Origin: Clostridium fermenticellae
GTDB lineage: Bacteria > Bacillota > Clostridia > Clostridiales > Clostridiaceae
Assembly (NCBI RefSeq): GCF_003600355.1
Contig: NZ_CP032416.1
Span: 702,183-766,182, forward strand
Reading direction: 5' to 3'
Length of the DNA stretch: 64,000 bases
The position numbers and the translations under genes were made by a program. A model generated the notes under the pieces. The model did not search any database, had not been told where the DNA came from, and saw only the letters and a list, made by a program, of their open reading frames with translations. Positions 25,482 through 35,162 of this stretch are shown piece after piece (position 1 is the first letter of the stretch; each line of letters opens with the position of its first letter).

Positions 25482-27056
25482 CTAGTTATTAGAAGGATTT
25501 TCAACCTTACCAATAAATAGTATGGTTCCCGTATTATGATCTCGTATTGTAAAAATAAATGGTCTGTCAATAAAGAAGTCATCATTTTCATATTGTTTTG
25601 GAGGTAATGTTCCTGTCATATTCTGTAGGGTTATAGCTGAGGTTTCTGTTCCTTTTTCATCTATATTTATATAGGCATTATGTTGTATATTACTTATATA
25701 AAGAGGTTCTTTACTCGAAATTCCACTAAAATCTGCTTTTTGTTTATCAAAGGCGGTATTTATACCAAGAGTTTTAAGCATATTTGCCAGATTGTTTTCC
25801 TCATAGCTAAATTTAAATTTTGGTATTTTCATATTAACTTTCGCATCATAAAAATCGTTCATCCATTTATTTATATTGTCTTTATTCAGGGTTAATATAA
25901 AATTATTTATATCAATTCCTTTATCAGGTAAAAACAAGTCCATTTCTAAACCACCGTAATATGGAAGACTTATAGCTTTAAAATTATCTCCCTTCAAATA
26001 ATTGCATACTCGTTTATCCTCAAGGTTGTCTATATATATTTTTTTACCATTCGACAGATTAAAATTCTCTTGATTGGTATAGGATGGATTAAACTCATCA
26101 AGCCAGGTTCCATTAAAATTTGCAGAATTAATTAAAATTGTTTTTTCATTTTCCCTTAATTGATTTAGTATTTTTTTTATCTGACCATCTGTACTTTGGC
26201 TTACCCAATTATTTATAACATTTACTGAATCCTTATCTTTAAAATCCAATGTTTTTATTTCTGAATTATAATATTTTTTTGAAGTATCGACAAATTGATC
26301 ATTTAAAGTTGTATCTTTATTGACCCATGTTGAATTTGTTACATTTAATCTTGATGAAAATGAATTATTATAATAGTTTAATAGGTTGTAAAATTGTTCA
26401 TTTATAGTTTTGTCATCTGCTGAGTTTAATTCAAATATGTTTAATATTTCATCTTTTGTTTGACCTTTTGCACCATTTTGAGTTTCAGCGAGGATAGTTT
26501 CTATACCCAATGGAGATATTATTATGTTTTTATCTTTATTTTTATTTATCAACTGTTTTATTAAATCACAAGAAAATTTATTATTTGATTCAGTAACAAG
26601 ACTGTTATTATCTACGTTTATTGTTCTGATATCATTAACAGTAAATTTCATTGTTATTGGTTTGTTAAGATTTTCAAAAGATGAGTTAGATTTATTGTAG
26701 AAGTTTAAATTATTAGATATATTTAGATAATAAGTTTTTTTAGGATCATATCCATCTCTTGGAGGATATATTAAAACATTTTGCCCGAAATTAGCTTCAA
26801 TTATAAAGACATCGATTTTAGTGCCAGTTGAATCTGTTACAGTTATATAATTATTCAAAGATGAAGGATCAACTAGTAATCCTTGTCTAAAAGTTAATTT
26901 CCATACTTTTCTTGAGTTAATATATTTTTTTTCTGACCATTGTTTTTGAACTATGGATTTACTACTAGCTTTTACATTTTGCATATAGCATACTGAAGTT
27001 GATGATGCAATTATAAAAGATAGAAAAGTTAATCCAATTGATTTTAATTTAAACAT
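25482..27056 (-). CDS. Secreted serpin with N-terminal Ig-like domain
   Basis: This 524-residue protein has a signal peptide at residues 1-30 (FLSFIIASSTSVCYMQNVKA). An SbsA-like Ig fold follows (about 40-145; TITVT/YPPRDGYDPKKTYYLNI style), then a full serpin domain (about 155-520) with SPLGIETILAE, NSANFNGTWLDEF, and the reactive-loop hinge EKGTETSAIT followed by FFIDRPFIFTIRD. The hinge residues are small, as required for an inhibitory serpin; counting from the hinge Gly puts Thr near P1, with LPP after it. It would trap an extracellular protease. GGGGGGACTTTTATTAT is the ribosome binding site. It is read divergently from the nitrogenase-like operon. Confidence 0.85.
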   Translation of the reverse strand: MFKLKSIGLTFLSFIIASSTSVCYMQNVKASSKSIVQKQWSEKKYINSRKVWKLTFRQGLLVDPSSLNNYITVTDSTGTKIDVFIIEANFGQNVLIYPPRDGYDPKKTYYLNISNNLNFYNKSNSSFENLNKPITMKFTVNDIRTINVDNNSLVTESNNKFSCDLIKQLINKNKDKNIIISPLGIETILAETQNGAKGQTKDEILNIFELNSADDKTINEQFYNLLNYYNNSFSSRLNVTNSTWVNKDTTLNDQFVDTSKKYYNSEIKTLDFKDKDSVNVINNWVSQSTDGQIKKILNQLRENEKTILINSANFNGTWLDEFNPSYTNQENFNLSNGKKIYIDNLEDKRVCNYLKGDNFKAISLPYYGGLEMDLFLPDKGIDINNFILTLNKDNINKWMNDFYDAKVNMKIPKFKFSYEENNLANMLKTLGINTAFDKQKADFSGISSKEPLYISNIQHNAYINIDEKGTETSAITLQNMTGTLPPKQYENDDFFIDRPFIFTIRDHNTGTILFIGKVENPSNN

Positions 27057-27210
27057 ATAATAAAAGTCCCCCCAAAATTTTATATGTAAAAATAATATTA
27101 ATAGATAATTTTTAATTATACATAATATTATAGCACTTTATGGAAGTATTTTTTCATTTTAGAGGATGATTTAATTCAACGATTTGACACAAACAAGTTT
27201 TCATATATTG

Positions 27211-27239
27211 TTGACATAGTATATTGCGGATGATAGACT
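27211..27239 (+). promoter_or_regulatory. Sigma-A promoter of the nitrogenase-like/hyp operon
   Basis: TTGACA (27211-27216), 17 nt, TAGACT (27234-27239). It is the best vegetative promoter match in the window; transcription should begin near 27246. Confidence 0.75.
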
Positions 27240-27245
27240 GAAAGT

Positions 27246-27367
27246 ATAAATTAATATTTTTATCACTCTGAAGCGAAGGTGTCCTGAGATAAAGAGCGTA
27301 TGGCAAATTTAATTATATGTTAATTGCGAGATTTGAGCTCTTCCTGAACTTTTGGGGAAGAGTTTTT
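27246..27367 (+). ncRNA. Structured leader with terminator, candidate riboswitch
   Basis: An untranslated leader of about 180 nt ends in CTCTTCC/GGAAGAG with TTTTT (27338-27367). AAGAGC (27292-27297) can instead pair with GCTCTT (27337-27342), which would break the terminator, and ACTCT (27265-27269) can pair with AGAG (27293-27296), which would free it again. This three-way choice is the layout of a transcription-terminating riboswitch. The upstream part (GAAGCGAAGGTGTCCTGAGA) matches no riboswitch class I can recall. No leader peptide was seen. Confidence 0.55.
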
Positions 27368-27426
27368 AATATATTAAAAAATATAAAGTTTTGAACTATA
27401 AGTGGAACTTCATGGGAGGTTTAAAT

Positions 27427-28188
27427 ATGCTGAAAATAGCTGTATATGGAAAAGGCGGTATAGGAAAATCAACAATTACAAGTAATCTGTCAGCAGCATT
27501 TGCTGTGCTTGGGAAAAAGGTTATTCAGATAGGATGTGATCCAAAAGCGGATTCTAATATTAATTTGCTTGGAGGAGAACCCTTAATGCCTGTAATGAAT
27601 TATATGAGGGAATTTGATGAGGATCCAGAAAAAATTGAGGACATTTCAAAAATAGGTTTTGGAGGTGTACTTTGTATAGAAACAGGAGGACCAACACCTG
27701 GACTTGGCTGTGCTGGAAGAGGTATTATTACTACTTTTAGTTTACTTGAAGATCTCAATCTTTTTGAAACATATAAACCTGATGTTGTACTTTACGACGT
27801 ATTAGGAGATGTAGTATGTGGAGGTTTTGCAGTGCCCATTCGTGAGGGGTATGCTGAAAAAATATTAATAGTGACTTCTGGAGAAAAAATGGCACTTTAT
27901 GCAGCTAATAATATAAATAGTGCAGTTAAGAATTTTGAAGACAGGAATTATGCAAAGGTATTCGGAATTGTATTTAATCATAGAAATATAGACGATGAAG
28001 AGAAGAAAGTTAAAGATTTTGCAAATAAGATAGGACTTCCAATTGTAGGTGATATTCCAAGGAATAATGATATAAATTATTTTGAAGAACAGGGGAAAAC
28101 TGTAGTTGAAGGAGATCCAGAACTTGATATAAGCAAGAGGTTTTTTGACTTAGCAAAACTACTGATTAAAAGTGAGGAAGAGAAATGA
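27427..28188 (+). CDS. NifH-like reductase ATPase 1
   Basis: This 253-residue homodimeric Fe-protein homologue passes electrons, driven by ATP, to a nitrogenase-like partner. It has P-loop GKGGIGKST at residues 8-16, Cys95 in GLGCAGRG and Cys131 in DVVCGGF as [4Fe-4S] ligands, and DPKADS. It is about 40 residues shorter than NifH, as in CfbC and other nitrogenase-like reductases. Start 27427 follows GGGAGGT; the frame extends to 27391 without a site. It overlaps the next gene by 4 nt. Sequence alone shows the role as reductase; the final substrate is unknown. Confidence 0.85.
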   Translation: MLKIAVYGKGGIGKSTITSNLSAAFAVLGKKVIQIGCDPKADSNINLLGGEPLMPVMNYMREFDEDPEKIEDISKIGFGGVLCIETGGPTPGLGCAGRGIITTFSLLEDLNLFETYKPDVVLYDVLGDVVCGGFAVPIREGYAEKILIVTSGEKMALYAANNINSAVKNFEDRNYAKVFGIVFNHRNIDDEEKKVKDFANKIGLPIVGDIPRNNDINYFEEQGKTVVEGDPELDISKRFFDLAKLLIKSEEEK

Positions 28189-29486
28189 AGAAAGAGGCAT
28201 ATTACATTACAGCAGAAAAGTTAATTGAGAGAGGTAAGGATAATATCCCGGGTGAACTAATTTCGAATACGCATTTAATTTACAGTTCGCCAGCAACACT
28301 TTCATTTAACTCTCCGGGTGCCAATGGATTTGGTGTTAAACGAGCGGCACTTGCAATCCCTCAATCTATCATGCTTTTGGTGGCGCCTGGATGCTGTGGC
28401 AGAAATACAAAGGCTCTAAGTGAAGGTGGATACAGTGACAGAATGTTTTATCTCATAATGAATGAAACGGATATTGTTACGGGGGCGCATTTAAAGAAAA
28501 TTCCTGAAGCGGTTGAAGAGATATGCAAATTAAGAGACAAGATGCCATCAGTTGTTATGATTTGCATTACATGTGTTGATGCACTTTTGGGAACTGATAT
28601 GGAACGTGTTTGCAGAAAGGCAATGGAAAAAGTTCATGTACCAGTTCTTCCTTGTTATATGTATGCTCTCACAAGAGAAGGAAGAAAGCCTCCTATGGTG
28701 CATGTAAGACAATCTATTTATTCTTTACTTGAACCAATGGAAAAAAAGGCAGATGTAGTTAACATACTTGGAAATTTTGCTCCAATTGAAGATGATTCTG
28801 AATTATATGATTTGCTCCATGGAATAGGCATTAGAAAAATAAACGAGATTTCACGGCTTAAAAATTTTGATGAGTATATGAATATGTCTCACGCGAATTT
28901 TAATCTTGTGTTAAATAAAGAAGCTATGTTTGCTGCCCGGGATATTATGAAAAGACTCAATATACCGTCTGTAGAACTTACAAGATTATATCAGATAGAT
29001 AAAATACAAAATCAGTATAAGATTTTTACAAATGCTCTTGGTACAGGTTTTGATGATCAGGTATATTATGATGAAGCAAGGGAAGCTATAGACGAATTTA
29101 AACTTAAATACAAAGATATGACATTTGCAATTGGAGAAGTTATGAATGGAAATCCTTTTGAACTTTCTCTGGCACTTATAAGATATGGATTTAAAGTATC
29201 CGAGATTTACGGATATCTTACAAATGATGACTTTGTGTACATGAAGAAGATCGCAAAATTGAGTCCTAAAACTAGAATTTATTCAAATCTTGAGCCTACT
29301 ATGCTTTATTATGACTTAAATAAGGAGAAAATTGATATAACTATAGGAAAGGATGCAGAATACTATCATCCGCATAGTGTAAATGTTCCATGGAATCAGG
29401 ATATTCAGCCATTTGGATATGCCGGAGTAAAAAAATTGTTTGGAGAGTTAAAACATTCTATGGATTGTTTTAATAAGGAGGACTAG
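28185..29486 (+). CDS. NifD-like nitrogenase component 1, set 1
   Basis: This 433-residue protein of the oxidoreductase/nitrogenase component 1 family is shorter than NifD. Cys70-Cys71 (PGCCGRN) match the NifD GCA ligand region, and Cys127/Cys130 ([13 protein letters not shown]) match the NifD C154 region; the first NifD P-cluster Cys has no equivalent ([12 protein letters not shown]). A late HPHSVNVPW...FGYAG segment sits where NifD has its cofactor His. It should hold an iron-sulfur cluster shared with the 29487 product. There is no homology to cofactor carriers NifE/N beyond the fold. It is packed between NifH-like and NifK-like genes. Confidence 0.75.
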   Translation: MKKEAYYITAEKLIERGKDNIPGELISNTHLIYSSPATLSFNSPGANGFGVKRAALAIPQSIMLLVAPGCCGRNTKALSEGGYSDRMFYLIMNETDIVTGAHLKKIPEAVEEICKLRDKMPSVVMICITCVDALLGTDMERVCRKAMEKVHVPVLPCYMYALTREGRKPPMVHVRQSIYSLLEPMEKKADVVNILGNFAPIEDDSELYDLLHGIGIRKINEISRLKNFDEYMNMSHANFNLVLNKEAMFAARDIMKRLNIPSVELTRLYQIDKIQNQYKIFTNALGTGFDDQVYYDEAREAIDEFKLKYKDMTFAIGEVMNGNPFELSLALIRYGFKVSEIYGYLTNDDFVYMKKIAKLSPKTRIYSNLEPTMLYYDLNKEKIDITIGKDAEYYHPHSVNVPWNQDIQPFGYAGVKKLFGELKHSMDCFNKED

Positions 29487-30536
29487 ATGAAAGGATTAAG
29501 AAAATATATACAGCCCTTTGCACCTGACCAATCCGGTGCATCGGCAGTTTTATATAAACTTGGAGGAATCATAGTTATATGTGATGCTGGAGGCTGCGCA
29601 GGAAATATATGTGGTTTTGATGAACCTAGATGGTCAAAAGAGAAAAGTGCAATTTTTAGTGCTGGTCTTCGTGATATGGATGCTATTCTAGGACGTGATG
29701 ACAAGCTTGTCAGTAAACTTTACGATGTATCACAAAAAATTGAGGCAAAATTTGCAGCAGTCATTGGAACACCAGTACCATCAGTTATTGCAACGGACTA
29801 TAAGGCTATAAAAAGAATGGCTGAAAAGAAATTGAATATACCAATAATCACAATTGAAACTACAGGTATGGATTTATATGATGTCGGAGCCGAAAAAGCA
29901 TATCTAGAGATATTTTCTACTTTTGCAAAGGATGGACTTTGCATAGATGAAAAAAGTGTCGGCGTAATTGGTGCAATTCCCCTTGATATGACTTCTTTTT
30001 ATGATGCGGATAGAATAAAAGGATACTTAAAGGGAAAAGGTTTTGACAATGTATATTGTTATGGTATGGATGCTGACCTTAAAGAGGTAGAAAAAGCAGG
30101 TACTGCAAAAAAGAATATAGTTGTGGCTCCTTCCGGGTTAAAGGCTGCAAAGTATTTGAGAGAAAGGTTTAAAACACCATATGAAGTATGTTATCCAGTA
30201 GAATTTGATGTAATTAAAAATGAAGAAGGTAATTTTAAGAACTTTTATAATAAAAATATTCTAATAGTACACCAGCAGGTTATAGCAAATTCTATAAGGG
30301 ATAAGATAAATAAAATCACTAATACCCGAGTAACAGTGGCATCATGGTTTATGCTGAAGGAAGAATTTAGAGAAGAACAGGATATTTTTCTTAAGGAAGA
30401 GGATCAATTTATAAAACTTGTAAGACAGGGAAATTTTGATGTGATTATAGGCGATGAAGCTTTTAAACGTGCTGTGCCTGATTTTAAGGGAGAGTATATC
30501 AAGTTACCACATTTTGCAGTATCAGGAAGGATGTAA
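29487..30536 (+). CDS. NifK-like nitrogenase component 1, set 1
   Basis: This 349-residue protein is much shorter than NifK (about 500). The N-terminal segment has Cys32, Cys37 and Cys42 in ICDAGGCAGNICGFDEPRW, aligning with the NifK GCV ligand. The NifK first Cys is Ser or Ala here (DQSGASA) and the TTC motif is GTPVPSV. It probably forms a dimer or tetramer with the 28185 product, with a smaller cluster than the nitrogenase P-cluster. It starts directly after the previous stop (0 nt gap) with GGAGGACTAG as site. Function unknown. Confidence 0.72.
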   Translation: MKGLRKYIQPFAPDQSGASAVLYKLGGIIVICDAGGCAGNICGFDEPRWSKEKSAIFSAGLRDMDAILGRDDKLVSKLYDVSQKIEAKFAAVIGTPVPSVIATDYKAIKRMAEKKLNIPIITIETTGMDLYDVGAEKAYLEIFSTFAKDGLCIDEKSVGVIGAIPLDMTSFYDADRIKGYLKGKGFDNVYCYGMDADLKEVEKAGTAKKNIVVAPSGLKAAKYLRERFKTPYEVCYPVEFDVIKNEEGNFKNFYNKNILIVHQQVIANSIRDKINKITNTRVTVASWFMLKEEFREEQDIFLKEEDQFIKLVRQGNFDVIIGDEAFKRAVPDFKGEYIKLPHFAVSGRM

Positions 30537-30542
30537 TACTAA

Positions 30543-32858
30543 ATGGATGAGTATAAAACAATACTTATTAGAGTATATGGAATTGTTCAGGGAGTGGGTT
30601 TTAGGCCTACAGTAAGTCGTCATGCTGATAAAAATAAAGTATTTGGAAGTGTGTGTAATAAGGGACCATATGTAGAAATATTTGCACAGGGAAACAGTAA
30701 AGGTTTAGACGGATTCTTGTATGACTTAAAAAATAATCCACCTAAACGTTCTGAAATACTTAAAATAGATGTGAAAGATGCTCCAAGTTTTAAAAGATTT
30801 GATAAATTTGAGATCATAGAAAGTGAGCATGAACACGGAGAGATTTTTGTGTCACCGGATATAGCAATATGCCCTGAATGTAAAAAAGAACTTTTTGATA
30901 AAAATGATAGACGATATCTGCACCCCTTTATAAACTGTACATGCTGCGGACCAAGACTCACTATTTTAGATTTAATGCCATATGATCGTGTTCGTACGAG
31001 TATGGGAGAGTTTTCAATGTGCAAAAAGTGTGAATATGAGTATACTCACTCAGAAACGAGAAGATATGATGCTCAGCCGGTTTGCTGTAATGAATGTGGA
31101 CCTGAGGTTTATATAATTGGAAGAAAAGAGAAGGGAAGAGATGCAATTACTTATACCAGGAGAATAATTCATAATGGAGGAATTGTTGCTATAAAGGGTA
31201 TTGGAGGTTTTCACCTTTGCTGTGATGCTGCAAATGAAAAAGCTGTAGAGCGTCTTAGAAAGCTTAAAAATAGGCCGGCTAAGCCATTTGCAGTTATGAT
31301 GTGTGATATGGAAACTGTTAAGCGTGAGTGCATTGTAAGTAAGGTTCAGGAAGAAGTATTAGATGGACATCAAAAACCAATAATACTGCTTGGGAAAAAT
31401 TCTTCTGGAACCCTTAGTAATGGTGTAGCTCCAGGTAATCCAAAAATTGGAGTTATGCTTCCGTATGCACCAATCCAGCTTTTAATATTCAAATATGATG
31501 ATGATATAGATGTACCGGATTGTCTTGTTATGACAAGCGGCAATATATCAGGAGCACCAATATGCAGAGATGACAGCGATGCAGTAACTGAACTTTCAGG
31601 TATGTGTGATGCTATTTTATCACATAACAGGATGATACGTATTCGTGCAGATGATTCAGTTATGGATTTTTTTGATGATAAACCTTATATGATAAGAAGA
31701 TCAAGAGGATATGCGCCCCTTCCCTGTATGGTTTCGAATGAATTTAAGGGTGAGGTTTTAGCAGTTGGCGGAGAACTTAAAAATACATTCTGTATAGGAA
31801 AAAATGATTTGTTTTATCCATCCTCATATGTCGGCGATATGGGAGATTTAAGGACGGTTAAAGCGTTAAAAGAGTCTATTAACAGGATGGAAATTCTTCT
31901 TGAAACAAAGCCGGGTATTGTTGCATGTGATATGCATCCAAAGTATAATACTACATTAGTTGCCGAAAGTATTGGGCTGCCTTTAATAAAAGTCCAGCAT
32001 CATTATGCCCATATTGTATCTTGCATGGCCGAAAATGACTATAAAGATCCGGTTATAGGAGTTTCTTTTGATGGAACTGGCTATGGAACAGATGGCACTA
32101 TATGGGGAGGCGAGATATTAAAAGCGGATTATAATGGATTTGAAAGACTTTCAAGTATAAAGCCATTTTTCCAAATTGGAGGAGATGTATCTTCGAGAGA
32201 GGGATGGAGAATTGCAGTATCTATGATATATGGTATATATAAAGACAGGGCAAAAGCTTTTGAAATTGCAAGGAAACTTAAATTATGTGATGAAGAAAAT
32301 TTCAATGTTCAATGCATAATGGCTGATAGTAAGATAAATAGTGTTGTTTCTACAAGTGCAGGACGTTTATTTGATGCTGTGAGTGCTGTCTTGAATATTA
32401 GAAAGCAGTCATCTTTTGAAGGTGAAGCTTCCACAGCTCTTGAGTTTGCAGCGGAGTCGTATGGAGAAAAGGATACTGCGGAAATTTCTTATACTAATAA
32501 TTTTGATGATACGTATGAAAACTCAGATGGGCGTATAGTTATGCAGACTGATTTGCTTTTTAAGGATATAGTTGAAGGAATTTTAAATGGAGGAAATTCA
32601 CAAATGCTTGCGTATCTTTTTCATGTAAGGCTATCAGAAATGATTACATCTGCGTGTATACTTGCATCTCAAAAAACGAAAATTAAAACTATAGCACTGA
32701 GCGGTGGAGTGTATCAGAATCAATTGCTGCTGAAGATGAGTGTTGAGTCTTTAGAAAAATCGGGATTTAAAGTCTTAACTCACAGCTTAATTCCTCCAAA
32801 TGATGGTGGAATATCACTTGGCCAGGCTGTAGTTGCAATGAATTATATAAATAGATGA
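30543..32858 (+). CDS. hypF: Carbamoyltransferase HypF
   Basis: This 771-residue protein is full length. The acylphosphatase domain comes first (VQGVGFRPT near residue 16), then paired zinc fingers (CPEC, CTCCGP, CKKC, CNECGP; about residues 110-185), a YrdC-like domain (about 200-385, KGIGGFHLCCDA, KNRPAKPFAVM) and the Kae1-like domain with QHHYAH near 484 and LSGGVYQN. HypF converts carbamoyl phosphate to carbamoyl-AMP and loads it on HypE, the first step to the cyanide ligands of NiFe hydrogenase. It sits 6 nt after the NifK-like gene, inside the nitrogenase-like operon. Confidence 0.93.
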   Translation: MDEYKTILIRVYGIVQGVGFRPTVSRHADKNKVFGSVCNKGPYVEIFAQGNSKGLDGFLYDLKNNPPKRSEILKIDVKDAPSFKRFDKFEIIESEHEHGEIFVSPDIAICPECKKELFDKNDRRYLHPFINCTCCGPRLTILDLMPYDRVRTSMGEFSMCKKCEYEYTHSETRRYDAQPVCCNECGPEVYIIGRKEKGRDAITYTRRIIHNGGIVAIKGIGGFHLCCDAANEKAVERLRKLKNRPAKPFAVMMCDMETVKRECIVSKVQEEVLDGHQKPIILLGKNSSGTLSNGVAPGNPKIGVMLPYAPIQLLIFKYDDDIDVPDCLVMTSGNISGAPICRDDSDAVTELSGMCDAILSHNRMIRIRADDSVMDFFDDKPYMIRRSRGYAPLPCMVSNEFKGEVLAVGGELKNTFCIGKNDLFYPSSYVGDMGDLRTVKALKESINRMEILLETKPGIVACDMHPKYNTTLVAESIGLPLIKVQHHYAHIVSCMAENDYKDPVIGVSFDGTGYGTDGTIWGGEILKADYNGFERLSSIKPFFQIGGDVSSREGWRIAVSMIYGIYKDRAKAFEIARKLKLCDEENFNVQCIMADSKINSVVSTSAGRLFDAVSAVLNIRKQSSFEGEASTALEFAAESYGEKDTAEISYTNNFDDTYENSDGRIVMQTDLLFKDIVEGILNGGNSQMLAYLFHVRLSEMITSACILASQKTKIKTIALSGGVYQNQLLLKMSVESLEKSGFKVLTHSLIPPNDGGISLGQAVVAMNYINR

Positions 32859-32874
32859 AAGGGGATACAAAATA

Positions 32875-33081
32875 ATGTGTGTGGGATTACCAGCAAAAGT
32901 AGTAAAAATAAATGAAGGAATGGCACTTATAGATGCTTCAGGAGCAAAGAGAGAAGTGTCAGCAGAACTTATAGATGAACTGGAACCTGGAGATTATGTT
33001 ATGGTTCATGCGGGAATTGCCATTGCTAAAATAACTAATAATGATAAGAATGAAACAGATGAAATTATGGAGGAATTGTAG
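32875..33081 (+). CDS. hypC: Hydrogenase maturation chaperone HypC
   Basis: This 68-residue protein opens MCVGLPAKVVKI. After Met removal, the N-terminal Cys binds the iron of the Fe(CN)2CO unit together with HypD. Length and the ELEPGDYVMVHAGIAIAKI core are typical of HypC/HupF. GAAAGGGGATACAAAATA gives the start. It lies between hypF and hypD. In known systems HypC also contacts the hydrogenase large subunit; none is encoded nearby, so the acceptor is an open question. Confidence 0.92.
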   Translation: MCVGLPAKVVKINEGMALIDASGAKREVSAELIDELEPGDYVMVHAGIAIAKITNNDKNETDEIMEEL

Positions 33082-33082
33082 T

Positions 33083-34141
33083 ATGCATGGCAATGAAAAG
33101 AAAACTGCAAAAGAGATTATAGAATCCTATGATGGACCTAAAATTCGTATAATGGAGGTTTGTGGAACTCATACTCATGAAATATTCAGACTTGGTATTA
33201 GAAATATTATTCCAAATAATATAGAACTTATATCAGGCCCGGGGTGTCCTGTATGTGTAACTCCTGTTGGATTCATTGATGAAGCTGTTATGTTATGTCT
33301 TAAATATAATGCGACGATATGTACTTTTGGAGATCTTGTAAGAGTCCCTGGATCAGAAATGAATCTTGCTAGGGCCAGAGCCAGCGGCGGTAAGATTAAA
33401 ATAGTGTATTCACCTATTGATGCCTGTGAATATGCAAAGGAACATCCTGAAGAACAGGTGGTATTTTTGTCTGTGGGTTTTGAAACAACAACTCCAGCGA
33501 GTTGTCTAGCAGTAAAGAAAGCAAAGAATGCAGGTATTAAAAATTTTTCACTTCTCACAGCAAACAAAACTATGCCTGGGGCATATAGGGTTTTAAAGGA
33601 TAGTGCAGATGCATTTTTATATCCGGGGCATGTAAATGCAATAACAGGCACACGATTATGTGAAGATCTGGTAAATGAAGGTGTGAGTGGGGTTATAACA
33701 GGTTTTACGGCAAATGAAATTATGACAGCGATTGCTTTTATTATAACAAAATTGCAGGAAGGAAAAAGTTTTTTTAAAAACTGTTACCCGAGGGTAGTAA
33801 CCAGGGATGGAAGTAAAGCTGCTAAGCTTATTGTATCTGATACAATGGAATCTTGTGATTCTGAATGGAGAGGACTTGGAATTATAAAAAATTCAGGTCT
33901 TAAATTAAGGGATAAGTATAAGGAATTTGATGCCAGGATAAAATTTAATATAAAAGAGATAAAGGGAAGAAGTAATCCGGCATGCCGCTGTGGCGATGTA
34001 TTGCAGGGAAAATGCAGGCCATCGGACTGCAGAGTATTTGGAAAAGGCTGCACACCGCTTCATCCTATTGGAGCTTGCATGGTTTCAAATGAAGGTGCAT
34101 GTTCGGCATATTATCAATATGGAGGAAATATAAATGGATAA
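33083..34141 (+). CDS. hypD: Hydrogenase maturation protein HypD
   Basis: This 352-residue scaffold on which Fe(CN)2CO is assembled with HypC has all its signature motifs: EVCGTHTHE near residue 25, GPGCPVCVTP near 53, GFETTTPA near 130, and the C-terminal [4Fe-4S] Cys set (CRCGDVLQGKCRPSDC and GKGCTPLHP). Start 33083 lies 1 nt after the hypC stop, after GGAGGAATTGTAGT; an upstream start at 33041 would lie inside hypC. It overlaps hypE by 8 nt. Intact, so the operon can make the cyano-carbonyl iron unit. Confidence 0.93.
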   Translation: MHGNEKKTAKEIIESYDGPKIRIMEVCGTHTHEIFRLGIRNIIPNNIELISGPGCPVCVTPVGFIDEAVMLCLKYNATICTFGDLVRVPGSEMNLARARASGGKIKIVYSPIDACEYAKEHPEEQVVFLSVGFETTTPASCLAVKKAKNAGIKNFSLLTANKTMPGAYRVLKDSADAFLYPGHVNAITGTRLCEDLVNEGVSGVITGFTANEIMTAIAFIITKLQEGKSFFKNCYPRVVTRDGSKAAKLIVSDTMESCDSEWRGLGIIKNSGLKLRDKYKEFDARIKFNIKEIKGRSNPACRCGDVLQGKCRPSDCRVFGKGCTPLHPIGACMVSNEGACSAYYQYGGNING

Positions 34142-35138
34142 AACAGTTACATTAGCTCATGGAGCTGGAGGAAAACAGACATCAGAACTTATAAATAAAA
34201 TTTTTAAAGCTCATTTTTCCAATCCTGATTTGACGGCAGATGATGCTGCTGTATTAAATTTCGATGGTGGAAAATTAGCTTTTACTACAGATGGATTTAT
34301 AGTGTCACCATCGGAATTTAAAGGTGGGAATATTGGAAAATTAAGCATCTGCGGTACAGTAAATGATTTGTCATGTATGGGAGCTAAGCCACTATATTTA
34401 TCATGTGCATTTGTAATTGAAGAAGGTTTCCCTATGGATAAATTGGAAAAAATAGCAGTAGCTATGGAGAAAACTGCTAAGGAAGCTAATGTTAAAATAG
34501 TCGCTGGAGATACAAAGGTTGCCGGGAAAGGGCAAGTTGACGGTGTATTTATAACTACAACTGGTATAGGAAAAATTTTGGATAATGTAAATACTTCTGG
34601 ATTCAATGCAAAACCTGGTGACGCAGTTATAGTAACTGGTGATATAGGACGACATGGTTGTACAGTTTTGCTTGAGAGGAATGAATTTGGTATTGAAGCA
34701 GATGTTGCAAGTGATTGTGCTCCACTTTGGGACACAGTAAAATCGATGCTGGATGTTTCAAAGGATATTCATGTTATAAGGGATGCTACCCGTGGGGGAG
34801 TAGGAACTGTATTGTATGAAATAGCAGAACAAAGTAAGGTTGGTATCGAACTTGATTCTAAAAACATACCCGTAGCAGAGGGTGTGAGAGGTGTATGCGG
34901 TATGCTTGGTTTAGAACCTCTGTATCTTGCATGCGAAGGCAGACTTGTTGTTTTTGCGCCAAAAGATACCGCAGAGGATATTGTAAGTGTACTTCATAAA
35001 GGTAAATATTCAAAAAATGCGGCAATTATTGGTGAAGTAACAAGTGATATGACTGGATGTGTTGTACTAAAAACAGAGATAGGATCGGAAACATTGCTGC
35101 CGCAGCCTGGTGGTGAATTACTTCCGAGGATTTGTTAG
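34134..35138 (+). CDS. hypE: Hydrogenase maturation protein HypE
   Basis: This 334-residue AIR-synthase-like protein has LAHGAGGKQT near residue 7, DDAAVL, FTTDGFIVSP and GDTKVAGKG. The sequence ends in PRIC; the C-terminal Cys takes the carbamoyl group from HypF and is dehydrated with ATP to a thiocyanate that donates CN to iron. The end is intact, so the protein should be active. It is followed after 24 nt by the second NifH-like gene; the gap holds AAAGGGGGAAGC. Confidence 0.93.
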   Translation: MDKTVTLAHGAGGKQTSELINKIFKAHFSNPDLTADDAAVLNFDGGKLAFTTDGFIVSPSEFKGGNIGKLSICGTVNDLSCMGAKPLYLSCAFVIEEGFPMDKLEKIAVAMEKTAKEANVKIVAGDTKVAGKGQVDGVFITTTGIGKILDNVNTSGFNAKPGDAVIVTGDIGRHGCTVLLERNEFGIEADVASDCAPLWDTVKSMLDVSKDIHVIRDATRGGVGTVLYEIAEQSKVGIELDSKNIPVAEGVRGVCGMLGLEPLYLACEGRLVVFAPKDTAEDIVSVLHKGKYSKNAAIIGEVTSDMTGCVVLKTEIGSETLLPQPGGELLPRIC

Positions 35139-35162
35139 CATGTGTAAAGGGGGAAGCTTGTT

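Noticed and set aside
27246-27340. TPP riboswitch, suggested by CCTGAGAT
   Set aside because: Only the CUGAGA string is present; the other conserved TPP aptamer elements are missing, and the operon has no thiamine gene.
33083-34141. Confusion of hydrogenase HypD with the glycyl radical enzyme also called HypD
   Set aside because: The gene at 33083 has the iron-sulfur and GPGCPVC motifs of the hydrogenase maturation protein. The GRE at 10744 is unrelated.
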